A stretch of DNA of 64,000 nucleotides from Okapia johnstoni. Taxonomy: Eukaryota > Chordata > Mammalia > Artiodactyla > Giraffidae. The stretch spans positions 22,567,405 through 22,631,404 of the forward strand of contig CM044322.1 in the NCBI GenBank assembly GCA_024291935.2, given 5' to 3'. The number at the start of each line of letters is the position of its first letter. Positions within the stretch are counted from its first letter, which is position 1. The notes beneath the pieces were generated by a model. The model was not told the DNA's origin and searched no databases. It worked only from the letters and a program-made list of their open reading frames with translations. Positions 44,811 through 56,403 of this stretch are shown here, piece after piece. Position numbers and translations under genes: made by a program.

Positions 44811-45190
44811 TAGTAAATAGTTGCTGCCAATGACCAAAACACCATATCAGTACGTCTGTCCCTATCCACACATGTATATATATGGTTACACACATGAAGG
44901 AAAGCATGAAAGTCTACATTCCATGCTGTCAGCCTAGTAGGGGTGAGGTAGTATGGACAGTGGGGGAAGAAAAAGAGGTAGAGAGAGGTAAAGAACTGAG
45001 GAAAAAAGTAAGGGAACTGCACTAAAATAGCCTAAATGTAGACTAAGATCTTTTTGTAAAAGTACATATATGTGTGCATAAATAAATTAGGGGGGAAATG
45101 ATGATCTTCTTAAGTCAAAACAAGTTGCAGAGTATTTCAGTTAAAAACTATAAACAAAAGCATCCCATCTGTCTGTATGAATATGCATAG
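44811..45190. other. no gene recognised
   Basis: Unassigned AT-rich sequence with short (TA)n runs near 44875. Nothing supported. Confidence 0.35.
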
Positions 45191-45194
45191 TTGG

Positions 45195-45570
45195 GTTTAA
45201 ATAAGCACAGGGAAGACGTAAATTGTGGGTGCTGCGAGGCATCACCCAGCTGAGACACGCAACCCCGCAGCTGATGGGAACCTTGGCTGCTGACAGCTCA
45301 CAGCTGAGTTTCTCTCCAGCGTTGACCTCAGCCAAAGGGAGCTGCTTTGCCCAAGCTTGTGCCTGCCCTCTCCCTGGGAGCAGTCCACCTCCAAAGACCA
45401 GTGGTGCCCAAAGGCCTGTCCCTTCTCAATGCAGGACAGCTCCAGAGGTCCCTCTGGCCAATTCAACTTCCTGTACTCCCCATAATAGTTGCCCTGATAA
45501 ACCTGCAGAGTGATTATCCTGTCTCATCCTGTTTCCTGGAAACTGGACTGACAACAGTGTGGAAGGACAC
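45195..45570 (+). repeat. possible old LTR or dispersed repeat
   Basis: GC-richer than its neighbours with an ordered look (gctgatgggaaccttggctg, aggacagctccagaggtccc, tgccctgataaacctgcag) that suggests a dispersed LTR-type repeat. I cannot name it. Open frames on both strands (96 and 74 codons) are probably incidental. Confidence 0.25.
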
Positions 45571-45599
45571 ATGCTAGTCTATTAAAATGTTACATCAAG

Positions 45600-46260
45600 A
45601 AATGATGCCATTTGTAGCAACATGGGTGAACCTAGAGATGATCAGACTAGGTAAAGTAAGTCAGACAAAGACAAATACCATATGATATCACTTATATGTG
45701 GAATCTAAAACTATGATACAAATGCACTTATTTACAAAACAGAAACTGACTCACAGACATAGAAAACAAACTTATGTTTATCAAAGGGGAAAAATGGGGG
45801 AGGGATAGACTGGGAATTTGGGATTAATCGATACATACTACTATATATTAAGTAGATAAACGACAAGGACCTACTTTATAGCACAGGGAACTATATTTAA
45901 TATCATGTAATAACCTATAATGAAAAATAATCTGAAAGATACATATATATCTATATATACACATATATATGTATAATTGAATCACTTTGCTGTATACCTG
46001 AAACATGGTAGGTCAACTGTACTTCAATAGAAGATGGGAATTTGCTGCATGGCTCAGGAAACTCAAACAGGGGCTCTGTATTACCTGAGAGGGGTGGGAT
46101 GAGGAGGGAGATGGGAAGGAGGTTCAGAAGGGAGAGGATATATGTATACCTATGGCTGCTTCATGTTGAGGTTTGACAGAAAACGACAAAATTCTGTAAA
46201 TCAATTATCCTTCAATTAAAAAATAAATAAATTAAAAAAAACTTAAAAAAATAAAATAAT
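45600..46260 (+). mobile_element. L1 3' end joined to a second L1-type 3' UTR, one TSD
   Basis: 45600-46035 is a sense L1 3' end (aatgatgccatttgtagcaa, atcactttgctgtatacctg, gtacttcaatagaaga). Without a poly(A) tail it passes into a different L1-type 3' UTR (catggctcaggaaactcaaa, ctatggctgcttcatgttga, attatccttcaattaaaaaa). The perfect 13-bp repeat atgttacatcaag at 45587-45599 and 46261-46273 flanks both parts together. Confidence 0.85.
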
Positions 46261-46274
46261 ATGTTACATCAAGG

Positions 46275-47890
46275 GGCTGAGGCTAGGGATAAATTATTAA
46301 CTTTCTCTGTATACATCTTCATATGGATTCTCTTATTACAGTGAGCAATTATCACTTTCATAATTTCAAGAATATCAAATAAAGATATTTAAAATACAAT
46401 AAACAAATATATATGAGTTGTATGAATGAATGACTGTGCCTATATCTAGTTGAGAAATAATAATATTGATAAAATAGATGCTGAACTGAAGGTATCAATG
46501 TGAATGAACTAGACTCAAGAGGATTTCGCCAACACTTATGATGACTTTTGACTTAGTTGGTTCAAAAGAGATTGTATTCCTTCTAAGAATGACATCACCA
46601 CCTCACAGATAGGATGAGAAATAAAGAATCAAAGGGTAGAAGTAAAAAGGAGAGGGAGTTTAATTCCATGGAAACAGAGATTTTCCTAACATCAGAGCTC
46701 TCTGCCAATAAAATAGCCTGCAAATTTGGGACAGCCACTGTTCAAATTACCCTGTCCTAAAGATCTGCAATGCTTCCATTTGGTGAGTAGCCGGGTTAGA
46801 ATCAGAGGAAGAAAAGTACCTGGTATTCATGTCACCTCCAACAGTTCCCCACCCTGGGCGCTGGTGATCTCTTGGTGACCACTATTTTTCCCGGTGATAC
46901 AGCTCAGAATCCTTGCCAGCTCCACTCTCCAGACAGCCACTGCCCTGCTGATATTCTGGAGGATTCTCCAGAGATGAAACCTTTCTGGCCTTCCAGAACT
47001 AAATGATCTTTCCTCCAATTATAAAGCTCCATGGGGTCATCCAGAGAAGGTTCATTCATTCAGGAGCAACTTGGATGAGCAAGCCTACACCTTAGTCAAA
47101 GGTCTGCTCCTTCCTCCCCTGGTGCTACTTGATTTTTAAGTAGCCTCTTTAGGTGTCTGTAAATGAAATCCTGGAAGCTCAGTGTCCACTTTGGAGAAGG
47201 CTCAGAAGGGTTTTGTGGGAAGCATGTCCTTGAAGGCATAATCATCCGGCTATGGACTGTGGCTACAAGACCTCCTACAACTAACACCCCAAAAAGATGA
47301 CTGTTATACATTCATTTCCTTAAAGAGTACTTAATGAAAGTTTCTGTGCTAGCTTTGTGCTGGGGACAGAGAATTTGCCCTTGAGGATTTGAGAGTTCAG
47401 AGTGAGAACATCACGAATGAAGAAACTTAACGATGAGGGGAGACTTCTGTGACCTAGCAAGGCGCTGCGTGTCCCGGACATGAAGAACGTGAGAGGAGCT
47501 CAGGTTTAGGGGGGTGAGAGGTTTTCTAGAGGAAGTGACAAGCATTTGTCATAATCAGATCATCTAAGCATGTAACCACAGCCACCTTTAAAGACCTCAG
47601 AAGGGATTTGCTACATAAAACAAATAGCTGGATATATAATCCTTCCGCATAATTTTGACCTGAAATATTTGCTACTTCCTTGCAAAGCTATGAGAGTGAA
47701 TGAAAGAACACTAATGAAGTAAAGAGAACTCTCTGAAGAGGAAAAAAATAACAATAAATAACAGTTTTCTTTAGAAACCCACATTTTACCTCCAAGTTTA
47801 TTGAAATGGAGATGTGGCAATTGAGACGGGAAGGGAAACACCTTATTTTAAAGCCATAAACGTATTTCTTCCTTCCCTTTTTCTGTTTCA
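46275..47890. other. no gene recognised
   Basis: Non-repetitive, unassigned. It ends in an excellent pyrimidine tract (tttcttccttccctttttct at about 47865) leading to the acceptor at 47890. Confidence 0.4.
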
Positions 47891-47891
47891 G

Positions 47892-47990
47892 GTGGCCGTA
47901 TCATCGTGACTGCACAGACCAGGTCTCTTCGGGCATTAGGACTAAAGAACGTGTGGAAAAGAGACAACACCGAGGACACCATCACCAAAG
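47892..47990 (+). CDS. candidate 99-bp internal exon, protein unrecognised
   Basis: A 99-bp block lies between a strong acceptor (polypyrimidine tract then ctgtttcag) and a moderate donor (accaaag then gtaccg). It is a multiple of three and open in two frames. The frame starting after two bases reads GRIIVTAQTRSLRALGLK then NVWKRDNTEDTITK, with equal phase on both sides; the other reads WPYHRDCTDQVSSGIRTKER and onward. It has about five CpG dinucleotides in 99 bases, unusual for this window. I do not recognise either peptide. It may be an exon of a gene whose other exons lie outside the window, or a non-coding RNA exon. Confidence 0.3.
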
Positions 47991-47999
47991 GTACCGTTT

Positions 48000-49730
48000 T
48001 CTGTGAACCTTTAACCCCCCATCATTGCAATGGCCAGTCTGAGGCTTTCAGTTGTGACTGCATATTCCCAGGATTTGAGACTCCTTGTCACTGCAACAAC
48101 AGCCTGAGGGACAGACTCCCTGCCATGAGGTGGTCAAGAGCCCCAGCTCCCCTGGGCTTTATGCTACCTCAGAAAAAGCCGGAGAAACTGGGCACCAAGG
48201 TTTTGACATCTTATAAAATATTTCAGAAATGCATTTCAAAACAAAGTTGGTTATAAAAGTGTATGACTGGGTTCAGCCCCTCCAAGAGGCTAGACTTGCT
48301 CCCAACCCAGCCATGCATGCTCTGAGCCTGCAGGAATCAGTGCTAAATTATTCACCAGCTTGACTCTAAAATTTCTGGAGTTCCAAAACCTCTAATAAAG
48401 TATTATGAAAGAATATCCATCTCTTTATCTCTATCCATAACTATTTATATAGCTAGAGGAAAAATCTGTCCTTTTATTTCTTTTAATTTAAAAGCTTTCC
48501 TAATTCCTTTTTCTTACCACATATATATGTCTAAAGAATTTTCAGGTTGAAATAATAACCTCTAAAAAATGGTCCATGGGAGAAGGTTCTCAGGATTTAC
48601 AGAGTTGACAGGCACGATGAATATTTTGCTCCTTTAATAACTTTTCTTGGCACTCAGACTTGGTACAGCGAACTAGGAACTTTTCAAAGAGGGGTGGCTC
48701 TTTTTTTTATTATACGAAACAATGACAATATACCCACCCGCTTTCTCTTCTCTATTCATTCACAAAACTGCTAAGGTTTGTTCAGGAAAAACTCATTTCA
48801 TTCCTCAGATTCATGATGCTCTCATTATCTATCACGGCACTCTACAGTGGCAAGACAGATCTTTTGTGAAGCCCTGCATTAGAAATAACCTGGCTTATCC
48901 TCAGCGACATCCTGCCTTACTTAGGGGACACTTGACCACAAAGTACCTCAGGCCATTTAAAACACCTTTGAATGTACAAACTCACAAGAGACATCATTGC
49001 ACTAAGCTGGCTATCAGCCATTCACTCTTAAGAGTGAACTGGTTAATTTGACGCTCCTTGGCTAAGGGCTGGTTGAGATCAAGTTCTCTGCATCTAAGCA
49101 GAGCTGGAATAGGGTGGACCATCTGGACAGCAATGAGGGGCAACTATTAAGATGAAGACTTTTAAAATTACCAGCTCTCTACTTGGAGACTGTATTTGTA
49201 TAGAACATTCGACAAACTATTTGCAATTAAAGACTAAACTCTCCCAACCCCATCCTCTCTCAGAGAAACTTGCTTAAATAAAAATAGGTGGTCTCTGAAC
49301 TGACTTCTGAATAATGTGGCTTCAGGAGAATCTGGGATGCTATCCTCCTCTAAATCGATGTTGAATACATATTGAAAGAATATTGGTTTAAAGGTGAGAC
49401 AACTTATGAGCTTGGCAAGAACAGCCACATATTTTCATTCATTCCTGATATCTGATGATGATATCTGATGGAAGGGTTGGAGGGATGAAAGAGGGAGCCC
49501 AGGATCTCACCAGCCTGAATGAGACTCTGTGGGGGATCTGAGAAGCCTCTGTGCAGGGTAGTAGGAGAGGGAATGGAGACAAACTCCACATCCTATCTGG
49601 AGGCAGCCTTACTGAAGCAAGGAGAACTCTGCCAAATCAGAGAATACTCAGGAACAGCAAGGATGAGACTGAAGTTTAAAGCAGGGCCTGGGGATGACCC
49701 CTGTAATAGTGTTATTTATAGTGAGAAATG
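48000..49730. other. no gene recognised
   Basis: Unassigned, no repeat signatures. A 109-codon plus-strand frame at 48722-49051 has no known relatives. Confidence 0.4.
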
Positions 49731-49734
49731 TTAA

Positions 49735-50560
49735 CATATATTTGGTTTTCATGCCATTTCTGGCACAAAGCTCCTAAAACTTTCCCAGGCAATAAGAGCA
49801 AAACATGTGTTTCTTGGTTTCGATCACACTTGAGTTTGTTAAAAGAGGTGATTTTTGGAACTCTCCTAAGGATGGGGGCTAGTTGCCAGGGCAACCAATC
49901 ATGTCTTTAGAAGGTTGGAACTTTCAGTCCCACCCTGCACAACCTCTGGGGAGGGGAGAGGAGAGGGACTGGAGATCAATCACCAATGGCCAATGATTCA
50001 ATCAAGCCTGTGTAATGAAGCCTCCATAAAAACCCACTAGGAGAGGGTCTGGGATCTTCTGGGTTGGTGAACTAGGATGCTTTCATGTGCCATCATGCTA
50101 GGGAAAGAAGCTGCTTTGAAACTCTTTGTTCAGAATCTCCCCTGTGTGTCCCTTCATCTGACTGTTGATGCATTTGTATCCTTCAATATCCTTCATAATA
50201 AACCAGTGATCTAGTGAGTTAAGTGGTTTCCCAAGTTCTGTGAGTCATTCTAATAGCAAGTTAATAGAACCAGAGGAGGATGTGTGGGAATCTCCAATTT
50301 GTAGCAGTAGGTCAGAAGCACAGAAGACAACCTGGATTTGTGATTAGCATCTAAGTGGAGGGTAGTCTTGTGGAACTGAGCCCTCACGCTGTGGAGTCTG
50401 ATGCTCTCTCTGAATAGATGGAGTGGGAATTGAGTTGAATAGGAGGACACTCAGCTGATATTGCAGAGTACTCCTTAGTGTGTGGAGGTGGGGGGAGAAA
50501 CCACACATAAGAATTGGTGTCAGAATCAGAACTGTAACCTCAAACCACATCAGAGCCATA
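49735..50560 (+). mobile_element. ERVL-type (MER21-like) LTR, sense, about 0.8 kb
   Basis: Landmarks in order: caatggccaatgattcaatc, a TATA-like ctccataaaaaccc near 50030, gggttggtgaac, a poly(A) signal in ccttcataataaaccagtg near 50195, then tctgtgagtcattctaatag, gtcagaagcacagaagacaa and ggtgtcagaatcagaactg at the end. This is the layout of a MER21-type LTR. No internal retroviral region is attached, so it is a solo LTR. Confidence 0.65.
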
Positions 50561-50564
50561 AACA

Positions 50565-50820
50565 TGCAAAGTTAAACTCAGTTTCTCCCGGGTCCAGGGA
50601 GAGTCAAGCCACAGCTGGGTGTGAGGGCCAGCTAAGTGCAATGTTCCAGGCAGAGGAGTTGGATTCTGCTGGACCCTGAGGGTGAGACTTCTCAGAAGTC
50701 TATGGGAAGCAGTATCCAGAGGTAGTTCTCAGAAGCACCGGCTGCTCTGTTGATTAAATCTGAAAGCCATCTCCTGAAACAGAGGCCAGTCTCTCTCTGC
50801 CAAGACTTGTCACGTGCATA
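50565..50820. other. no gene recognised
   Basis: Short unassigned stretch between the LTR and a CHR SINE. Confidence 0.35.
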
Positions 50821-50825
50821 CGGTT

Positions 50826-51067
50826 TTAAATATATTTATTTATTCATTTATTTGGCTGCATCGGGTCTTAGTTGCAGCATGGAGAATTTTCATTGTGGCA
50901 CTCAGGCTTCTCCCTAGTTGCGGTGCGTGGACTCAGTGGTACCCGAGGGCTTAGTTGCCCCATGACATGTGGACATGTGGGATCTTAGTTCCCTGAACAG
51001 GGATTGAACCTGAGTCCCCTGCATTGGAAGGCGGATTTCTTAACCACTGGACCACCAGGGAAGTCCC
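50826..51067 (-). mobile_element. CHR-type SINE
   Basis: Antisense copy: (ttta)n tail, tggctgcatcgggtcttagt, gggattgaacctgagtcccc, accaccagggaagtcccc. Confidence 0.95.
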
Positions 51068-51069
51068 CC

Positions 51070-51605
51070 ATTTATATGGCTGACCTTACAAAAGAGCATG
51101 GATTGTCCAGATTAGCCCCCTCCCCCATGTACTTCCAAATAGCTGCTCACCAGCACGGTTTGGTGTTGGAATTGCTGAAGTTACCAAACAAGAGGTCAGC
51201 TGGAACAGAGGTGCCTTCACCAGGCTGGTGTGAACTGTCTTACTCAGCCTGCAGCCTCCCCACCTTCATTCCCCATGCATTTGAAAGCAGCTTATTTTAA
51301 AAGCTGATTAGATGAGCCCTTAATAACATTAGAATTTAAATAGGCCCAGATAGGCTTTCAGCTTCTCGCCAAATTGAGATAAATGTGATATTTGGGGAGC
51401 TGAGCTCCCAGCTTCATGACGGCTCCTGACCACAGTCAGGATTTGAAGAATCACATTCTCACACGTTTTCCTGCAACCTGAGCCTGGCGTTGTATGCGTC
51501 TATGAGGACTCTTTCGTCTCTAAAGGTCTAGAATTCTGTGTGCAGATGCATGTCCATGATTATGCATTTTCAAGGAAAATGCTTAGGGACTTGTTAGAGA
51601 TTTGC
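51070..51605. other. no gene recognised; possible conserved element
   Basis: Non-repetitive. 51290-51420 is AT-rich with gctgattagatgag and cgccaaattgagataaatg and an inverted ggagctgagctcc at about 51397. There is no coding evidence. Confidence 0.3.
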
Positions 51606-51612
51606 GCTGTGA

Positions 51613-51932
51613 TTAGTCACTCAGTTGTGTCCGACTGTGTGACCCTATGAACCGTAACCTGCCAGGCTCCTCTCTCCATGGGGATTCTCCAGGCCAGAAT
51701 ACTGAAATGAGTTGCCATGCTCTTTTCCATGGGATCTTCCCAACCCAGGGATCGAACCCAGGTCTCCTACATTGCAGGTGGATTCTTTACTGTCTGAGCC
51801 ATCAGGAAAGCCCAAGAATACTGGAGTAGGCAGCCTATCCCTTCTCCAGGGGATCTTCCCGACCCAGGAATTGAACCGGGGTCTCCTGCATCGCAGGTGG
51901 ATTAATTACCAGCTGAGTTACCAGGGAAGCCC
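51613..51932 (-). mobile_element. Bov-tA SINE plus adjacent tRNA-half copy (dimer)
   Basis: 51613-51814 is a complete antisense Bov-tA ending ccatcaggaaagccc. It is joined directly at 51815 to a second antisense tRNA-like half with part of Bov-A (aagaatactggagtaggcag to gttaccagggaagcc). The two B-box regions read gggatcgaacccaggtctcc and ggaattgaaccggggtctcc. Confidence 0.92.
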
Positions 51933-51939
51933 CCAGTTA

Positions 51940-52350
51940 GGGACAAGGCCCCAAATTATAAGGACAGGATTATAATCTATGTGTGATAATTTATGGGAAA
52001 ACTCTCTGTACTCCCACAATTTGATAGCTTCCAATTCCAGGTAACAAAGCTTTATTGAGCAACTACTATTTGGCCATTTAATTCAATATTGATGTTAATA
52101 CCTGACTTTCTGCTGAGACTAATATAAAACGGTCAGAGCTATAAATGTTTTGTCTTGGTTCACACGTTCGGCCCCCCTGTAACTCTCTTAGGTGGGTTTA
52201 GCTCTGGGAAGGATATGATTGCCTTCCAATTTAACACTCTGCTGTAAGTTTAAGAAAAAGTTAAAAACAGAATGGGAGCGGGTGGAGTGGGAAACCAACC
52301 CAAGGTGAACAGGAACAGATGGCTCTGTGTTGAGGTAACTGTATTCTTCC
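51940..52350. other. no gene recognised
   Basis: Unassigned; a short MIR-like antisense fragment (gctttattgagcaactacta) lies near 52048. Confidence 0.35.
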
Positions 52351-52357
52351 TTCTTTA

Positions 52358-52581
52358 AAAAAATATATATTTATTTAGGTGGCTGTGCTGGGTCTTAATT
52401 GTGGCACTTGGGATCTTTTTCTTTCTTTCTTTCTTTTAGTTGCAGCATGCAGGATCTTTAGTTGTGGCCTGCAAGCTCTTAGTTGCTGCATGTAGGATCT
52501 AGTTCCCTGAGCAGGGATCAAACCCTGGGCCCCTTGCACTGGGACCATGGAGTTCCTGTCACTGGACCACTAGGGAAGTCC
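52358..52581 (-). mobile_element. CHR-type SINE
   Basis: Antisense copy: AT tail, gtggctgtgctgggtcttaa, a (ttctttc) run at 52417-52437, cagggatcaaaccctgggcc, ggaccactagggaagtcc. Confidence 0.93.
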
Positions 52582-52616
52582 TGAGATAAATGTGTTCTTA
52601 TAAACAAATAAATAGC

Positions 52617-52861
52617 AACTGTGTTGTCATGCGAAGAGTTGACTCATTGGAAAAGACCCTAATGCTGGGAAAGATTGGGGGCAGGAGGAGAAGGGGACGA
52701 CAGAGGATGAGATGGTTGGATGGCATCACCGACTCGATGGACATGGGTTTGGGTAGACTCCAGGAGTTGGTGATGGACAGGGAGGCCTGGCGTGCTGCGA
52801 TTCATGGGGTCGCGAAGAGTTGGACACGACTGAGCGACTGAACTGAACTGAACTGAACTGA
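52617..52861 (+). mobile_element. BovB LINE 3' end, sense
   Basis: Encodes the last 70 or so residues of the BovB ORF ([20 protein letters not shown], then the ending [11 protein letters not shown]), followed by the 3' end with four ctgaa units. Strongly 5'-truncated. The coding part is uninterrupted, so this is a relatively young copy. Confidence 0.95.
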
Positions 52862-52864
52862 GTT

Positions 52865-53090
52865 GTCTTCTCCCACTCATCTTTCCCCAACCAAACCAGA
52901 CCCCTGGGTGGCCCTAGAATGAAAGCTGGAGGCTCTTAAAATCACAACTTGCACTTTTGATGGAGGTAGTCAACCCAGAAGTGCCCCTGAATACAAGCTT
53001 CCTTCTGCTCCTATGGCCTTTCTGAAGAAGCCAAACCTTGAGCTTAAACCTTGCATTTGCATTCCTTTGGGAAAAAACCTTCCATTTTTC
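52865..53090. other. no gene recognised
   Basis: Short unassigned spacer between BovB and a Bov-tA. Confidence 0.35.
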
Positions 53091-53095
53091 CCTGA

Positions 53096-53320
53096 GGGCT
53101 TCCCTGGTGATGCTAGTGGTAAGGAATCCATCTGCCAATGAAGGACATGTAAGAGATGTGGGTTTGATCCCTGAGTTGGGAAGATCCCCTGGAGGAGGGC
53201 ATGGCAACCCACTCTAGTATTTTTGCCTGGAGAATCCCTTGGACAGAGGAGGCTGGTGGGCTATAGTCCATGGGGTTGCAAAGAATTGGACATGACTGAA
53301 GCGACTTAGCATGCACACAC
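53096..53320 (+). mobile_element. Bov-tA SINE
   Basis: Sense copy from gggcttccctggtgatgcta to catgactgaagcgacttagc; the tRNA-like part carries gatgtgggtttgatccctga. Confidence 0.95.
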
Positions 53321-53324
53321 GTGT

Positions 53325-53930
53325 GTTTCCCAAGTAAAGCTAAGAATTTCAAAGGGCCAGCTAAGAGTGGATGCAAGAACCTGGGCCCAGCCACAGCTGT
53401 GGGTTCAACCACTTCTCCAGCTCAGGTCCTAAGAATCCCAAACTCACCCAGCCTTTAGGGGCCATGAGGGAGTTTCGGGAGGAAAAGACCTGTAATCCAT
53501 GTAAACTGTGGCTGGAGTGGATTCGAACAGAAACTACAGTTTGAAAACAAATGGCTGCTCCAGCTGCCTCATCAAAATGGAGATGAAGAGGAGCAGCTAA
53601 GTAGGGCTCCAGGCATGTATTTCTCTCCTAAACCTTGGATCAGCCTCAACTGGGCTTCCACGCTGCTCTGCATAGGGGAGGGTGGAGTGTCATGTCAGAG
53701 GAGTCTCCACTGAGCCTCCAACTTCAGTCCTGCTTTAAAGCAAACTAAGCACCCATTCAATGGTGATAAACTTTTGTAAAGAGCACAGTATCTAAGAGGC
53801 CACTGCTCATTAATGTACTTTGAATATTTGTGTTTTCTCTCAAAGTTTTACAGTTTACGTGGGCAAAATGTACCGATGTTGGGTGTGTCCACTTGCCATT
53901 TACCCTCCAGCTCACCTCTCCTTTTGCTAA
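53325..53930. other. no gene recognised
   Basis: Unassigned, no repeat signature. No supported open frame outside the adjoining elements. Confidence 0.4.
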
Positions 53931-53934
53931 GGCT

Positions 53935-54340
53935 GCTGTTGTTGTTCAGTTGCTAAGTCATGTCCAGCTTTTTGAGACCCCATGGACTGCAGCACACCAG
54001 GCTTCCCTGTCCTTCACCATCTCCCGGAGTTTGCTCAAACTCATGTCCGTTGTGTCAGTGATGCCATCCAATCATCTCATCCTCTGCCACCCCTTCTCTT
54101 CTTGCCCTCAATCTTTCCCAGCATCAGGGTCTTTTCCAATGAGTCAGCTCTTCCCATCACGTGGCTTCAGCATCAGTCCTCCCGATGAATATTCAGGGTT
54201 GATATCCTTTAGGACTGACTGGCTTGATCTCCTTACTGTCCAGGGGACTCTCTCAAGAGTCTTCTCCAGCACCACAGTTCAAAAGTATCAATTCTTGAGC
54301 ACTTAGTCTTCTTTATGGTCCAACTCTCACATCCATACAT
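53935..54340 (-). mobile_element. BovB LINE 3' fragment, antisense
   Basis: The plus strand reads cagttgctaagtcatgtcca, gcagcacaccaggcttccct, catcagggtcttttccaatg and ends at ctctcacatccatacatg. It corresponds to the RT C-terminus with frameshifts relative to 19651-20362 and is more diverged. Confidence 0.93.
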
Positions 54341-54344
54341 GTGG

Positions 54345-54760
54345 ACCCATGCTAATTCTGGGGCCACATAAAAATAGCATTGCTTGCTTTTGCTCCTCTC
54401 CTTCCTAGAAGGCCTCTGCAGGTCATCCTCCCTGACTTGATTTGTCCTGTGTCCCTGGACAGAGAGTGTCCTTGCTCCTTGCCAAAACTAACTCTTCCAC
54501 AGAACCCTTAGTCCCCTTCCACCACCTCCTCCAGAGCCTTCATCCAGTCATTGTGTCAATCACATTTCTGCAAGTTCTTCCCCTTCTGCTTATAAACCAG
54601 ACTTGGTCTGCAGTCAAACCAGCAAAGACAGCTTTTCCTTGATTTCACGATTCTTTTTCTTTTATCCCAGACTCTGTGAAAAAAATGTTCTACCTCCACA
54701 TCTTACCATACTGTCACTCTTTAATCCCATGGAAACTGGTGCATCCTATCCCACCATGCA
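54345..54760. other. no gene recognised
   Basis: Unassigned pyrimidine-rich sequence. It has a loose L2-like feel (ccttccaccacctcctccag), but I cannot align it confidently. Confidence 0.35.
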
Positions 54761-54764
54761 ACAG

Positions 54765-55330
54765 ATTCAAGTGAATTCAGTAAATGAGCATGGAGCACAT
54801 ACTATGTGCCACACTCAGTCTGGATCCTGATCACAAGAAGGACACACTCTTACAAGGCTATCCCTCCCTGCCAAATTCCAAAGTGTGTAAAAGTGCTGGG
54901 TACCACAGTCAGGCGGGATGGGAACCCTCAGTCATGTCTTGGGGGCAGGGAGTGGCAAAGAATGTGCCATAGGAGCTCTCTAGACAAATGAGGAGCCCAG
55001 GCTGGGAGAAGAGAAAATGAGAGAAGTGGGGGACTATCTGGATAGAAGGAGTACCATGGGCAAGGTCACTGAAGCCACTGAGGCAGCACAATATGTAGAC
55101 ATGCTCTGTGTTGAGGCTACAGAGCATGAGCGACATTTAGTCTTAGATGTGCGATCCTGAGAAATGTAACTCTTTCTTGTAGACCATGCTGGGGTGGAAG
55201 CCAGGGAGTGATGTAGTACTCAGATTGCCTTTTAGGAAGATCACTGGAAGCAGCAATTAGAAGGGGAAAATCAGACATGAAGCTGCTCTCATTATCCAGA
55301 GAAGCAGGAAAGAGACCTGAACTTAAAGAG
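54765..55330 (+). repeat. old dispersed mammalian repeat, unnamed, second copy
   Basis: catggagcacatactatgtgcc at the start, tagggcaaggtc-like middle, gccttttaggaagatcactgg and cagagaagcaggaaagagac later. Same family as 32510-33080, which lacks this 5' part. Confidence 0.5.
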
Positions 55331-55334
55331 TGGC

Positions 55335-56400
55335 CCTGGGGACGGAGAGGAGATGCTAGCACAAGGTCCTCCATCTCCCACGAATCCCGTGTTGGATCCA
55401 CCCAAACAGATGTTCGCTCTTCCTGCTTGAAACCCTCAGGGCACCTACTGTGCTTTCCTTATTGTCCTCACTCAACTTGTGCTATAGTCATCTCTGTGTA
55501 TTTCTCTGCTTTTCCATATCAAATTGTGCCTTTGTCTCCCCTTCTTGAAATTACCCTACCTTGCCCAGAATAAGTGCTGAAGAAAAGGTTATTTAGTTTA
55601 ATTGAATTTTCAAGAGCTTCAAACCATGAATAATTGAGGAATCAGCCATGTATAAGTGCTCATCATTTACATAATTGTATAAACAAGCTGATTTTTTTTT
55701 CTTTTTTTCCTCATTATTTTTATTATCCCAGAATCCCTGCTGTTTTCTTAGTCCTCTGGATTTTTAGGGATATAGTAAACAAGCGTTCACTAACACACAT
55801 GTGGCAGAGGTGCCACTTGGCCCTCACCTCCCCAGGCGAGGGAAGCAGTTGAAAGGAGGGAACAGATGATTGCACTGACTGAGTATCAAAGCCGTGTACA
55901 AATATTGTGAAATATGCTGTCTGAAGAGACAGGGAATTGCAGAGCACACTGCATGAGGGGACTTGCACAGAATCCCGAAGGTCAATGAGCAGATATGAAT
56001 TGATTAAGCAAAGTACTTACTGAAATTGCTTTCCAACATACTGATGAGAATTGATCCTAAGCAGGACCCATATTTATCGTGAAAACACTTATGTAAAGTT
56101 ACCCTTTGGTTTGTCATCAAAGCACATTTAAATGGTTCAGATTTCTCCCCAAATGAAAGTATCAACAGTACTGTTAACAGCTATGTTGTAAGAAGTTAAC
56201 CAGCACGTACGATTTTGTGATTGAATTTTTTATGTGTGGATCGAATTGGCCCCATAACAGCTTTCTCTGTGGCAACTTTTTATAACCCAGAGATTAGCTC
56301 CTCTCTCTTGCCATCTCACACCAAACCAAAGGACTGGCCCAGAGTTAGTCCTATCGGGTGTGGTATCCAGATGGCCACTCAATACAATCCCTGGCTTCTA
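55335..56400. other. no gene recognised
   Basis: Unassigned. 55980-56220 is AT-rich and non-repetitive. No open frame of note. Confidence 0.4.
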
Positions 56401-56403
56401 GGA

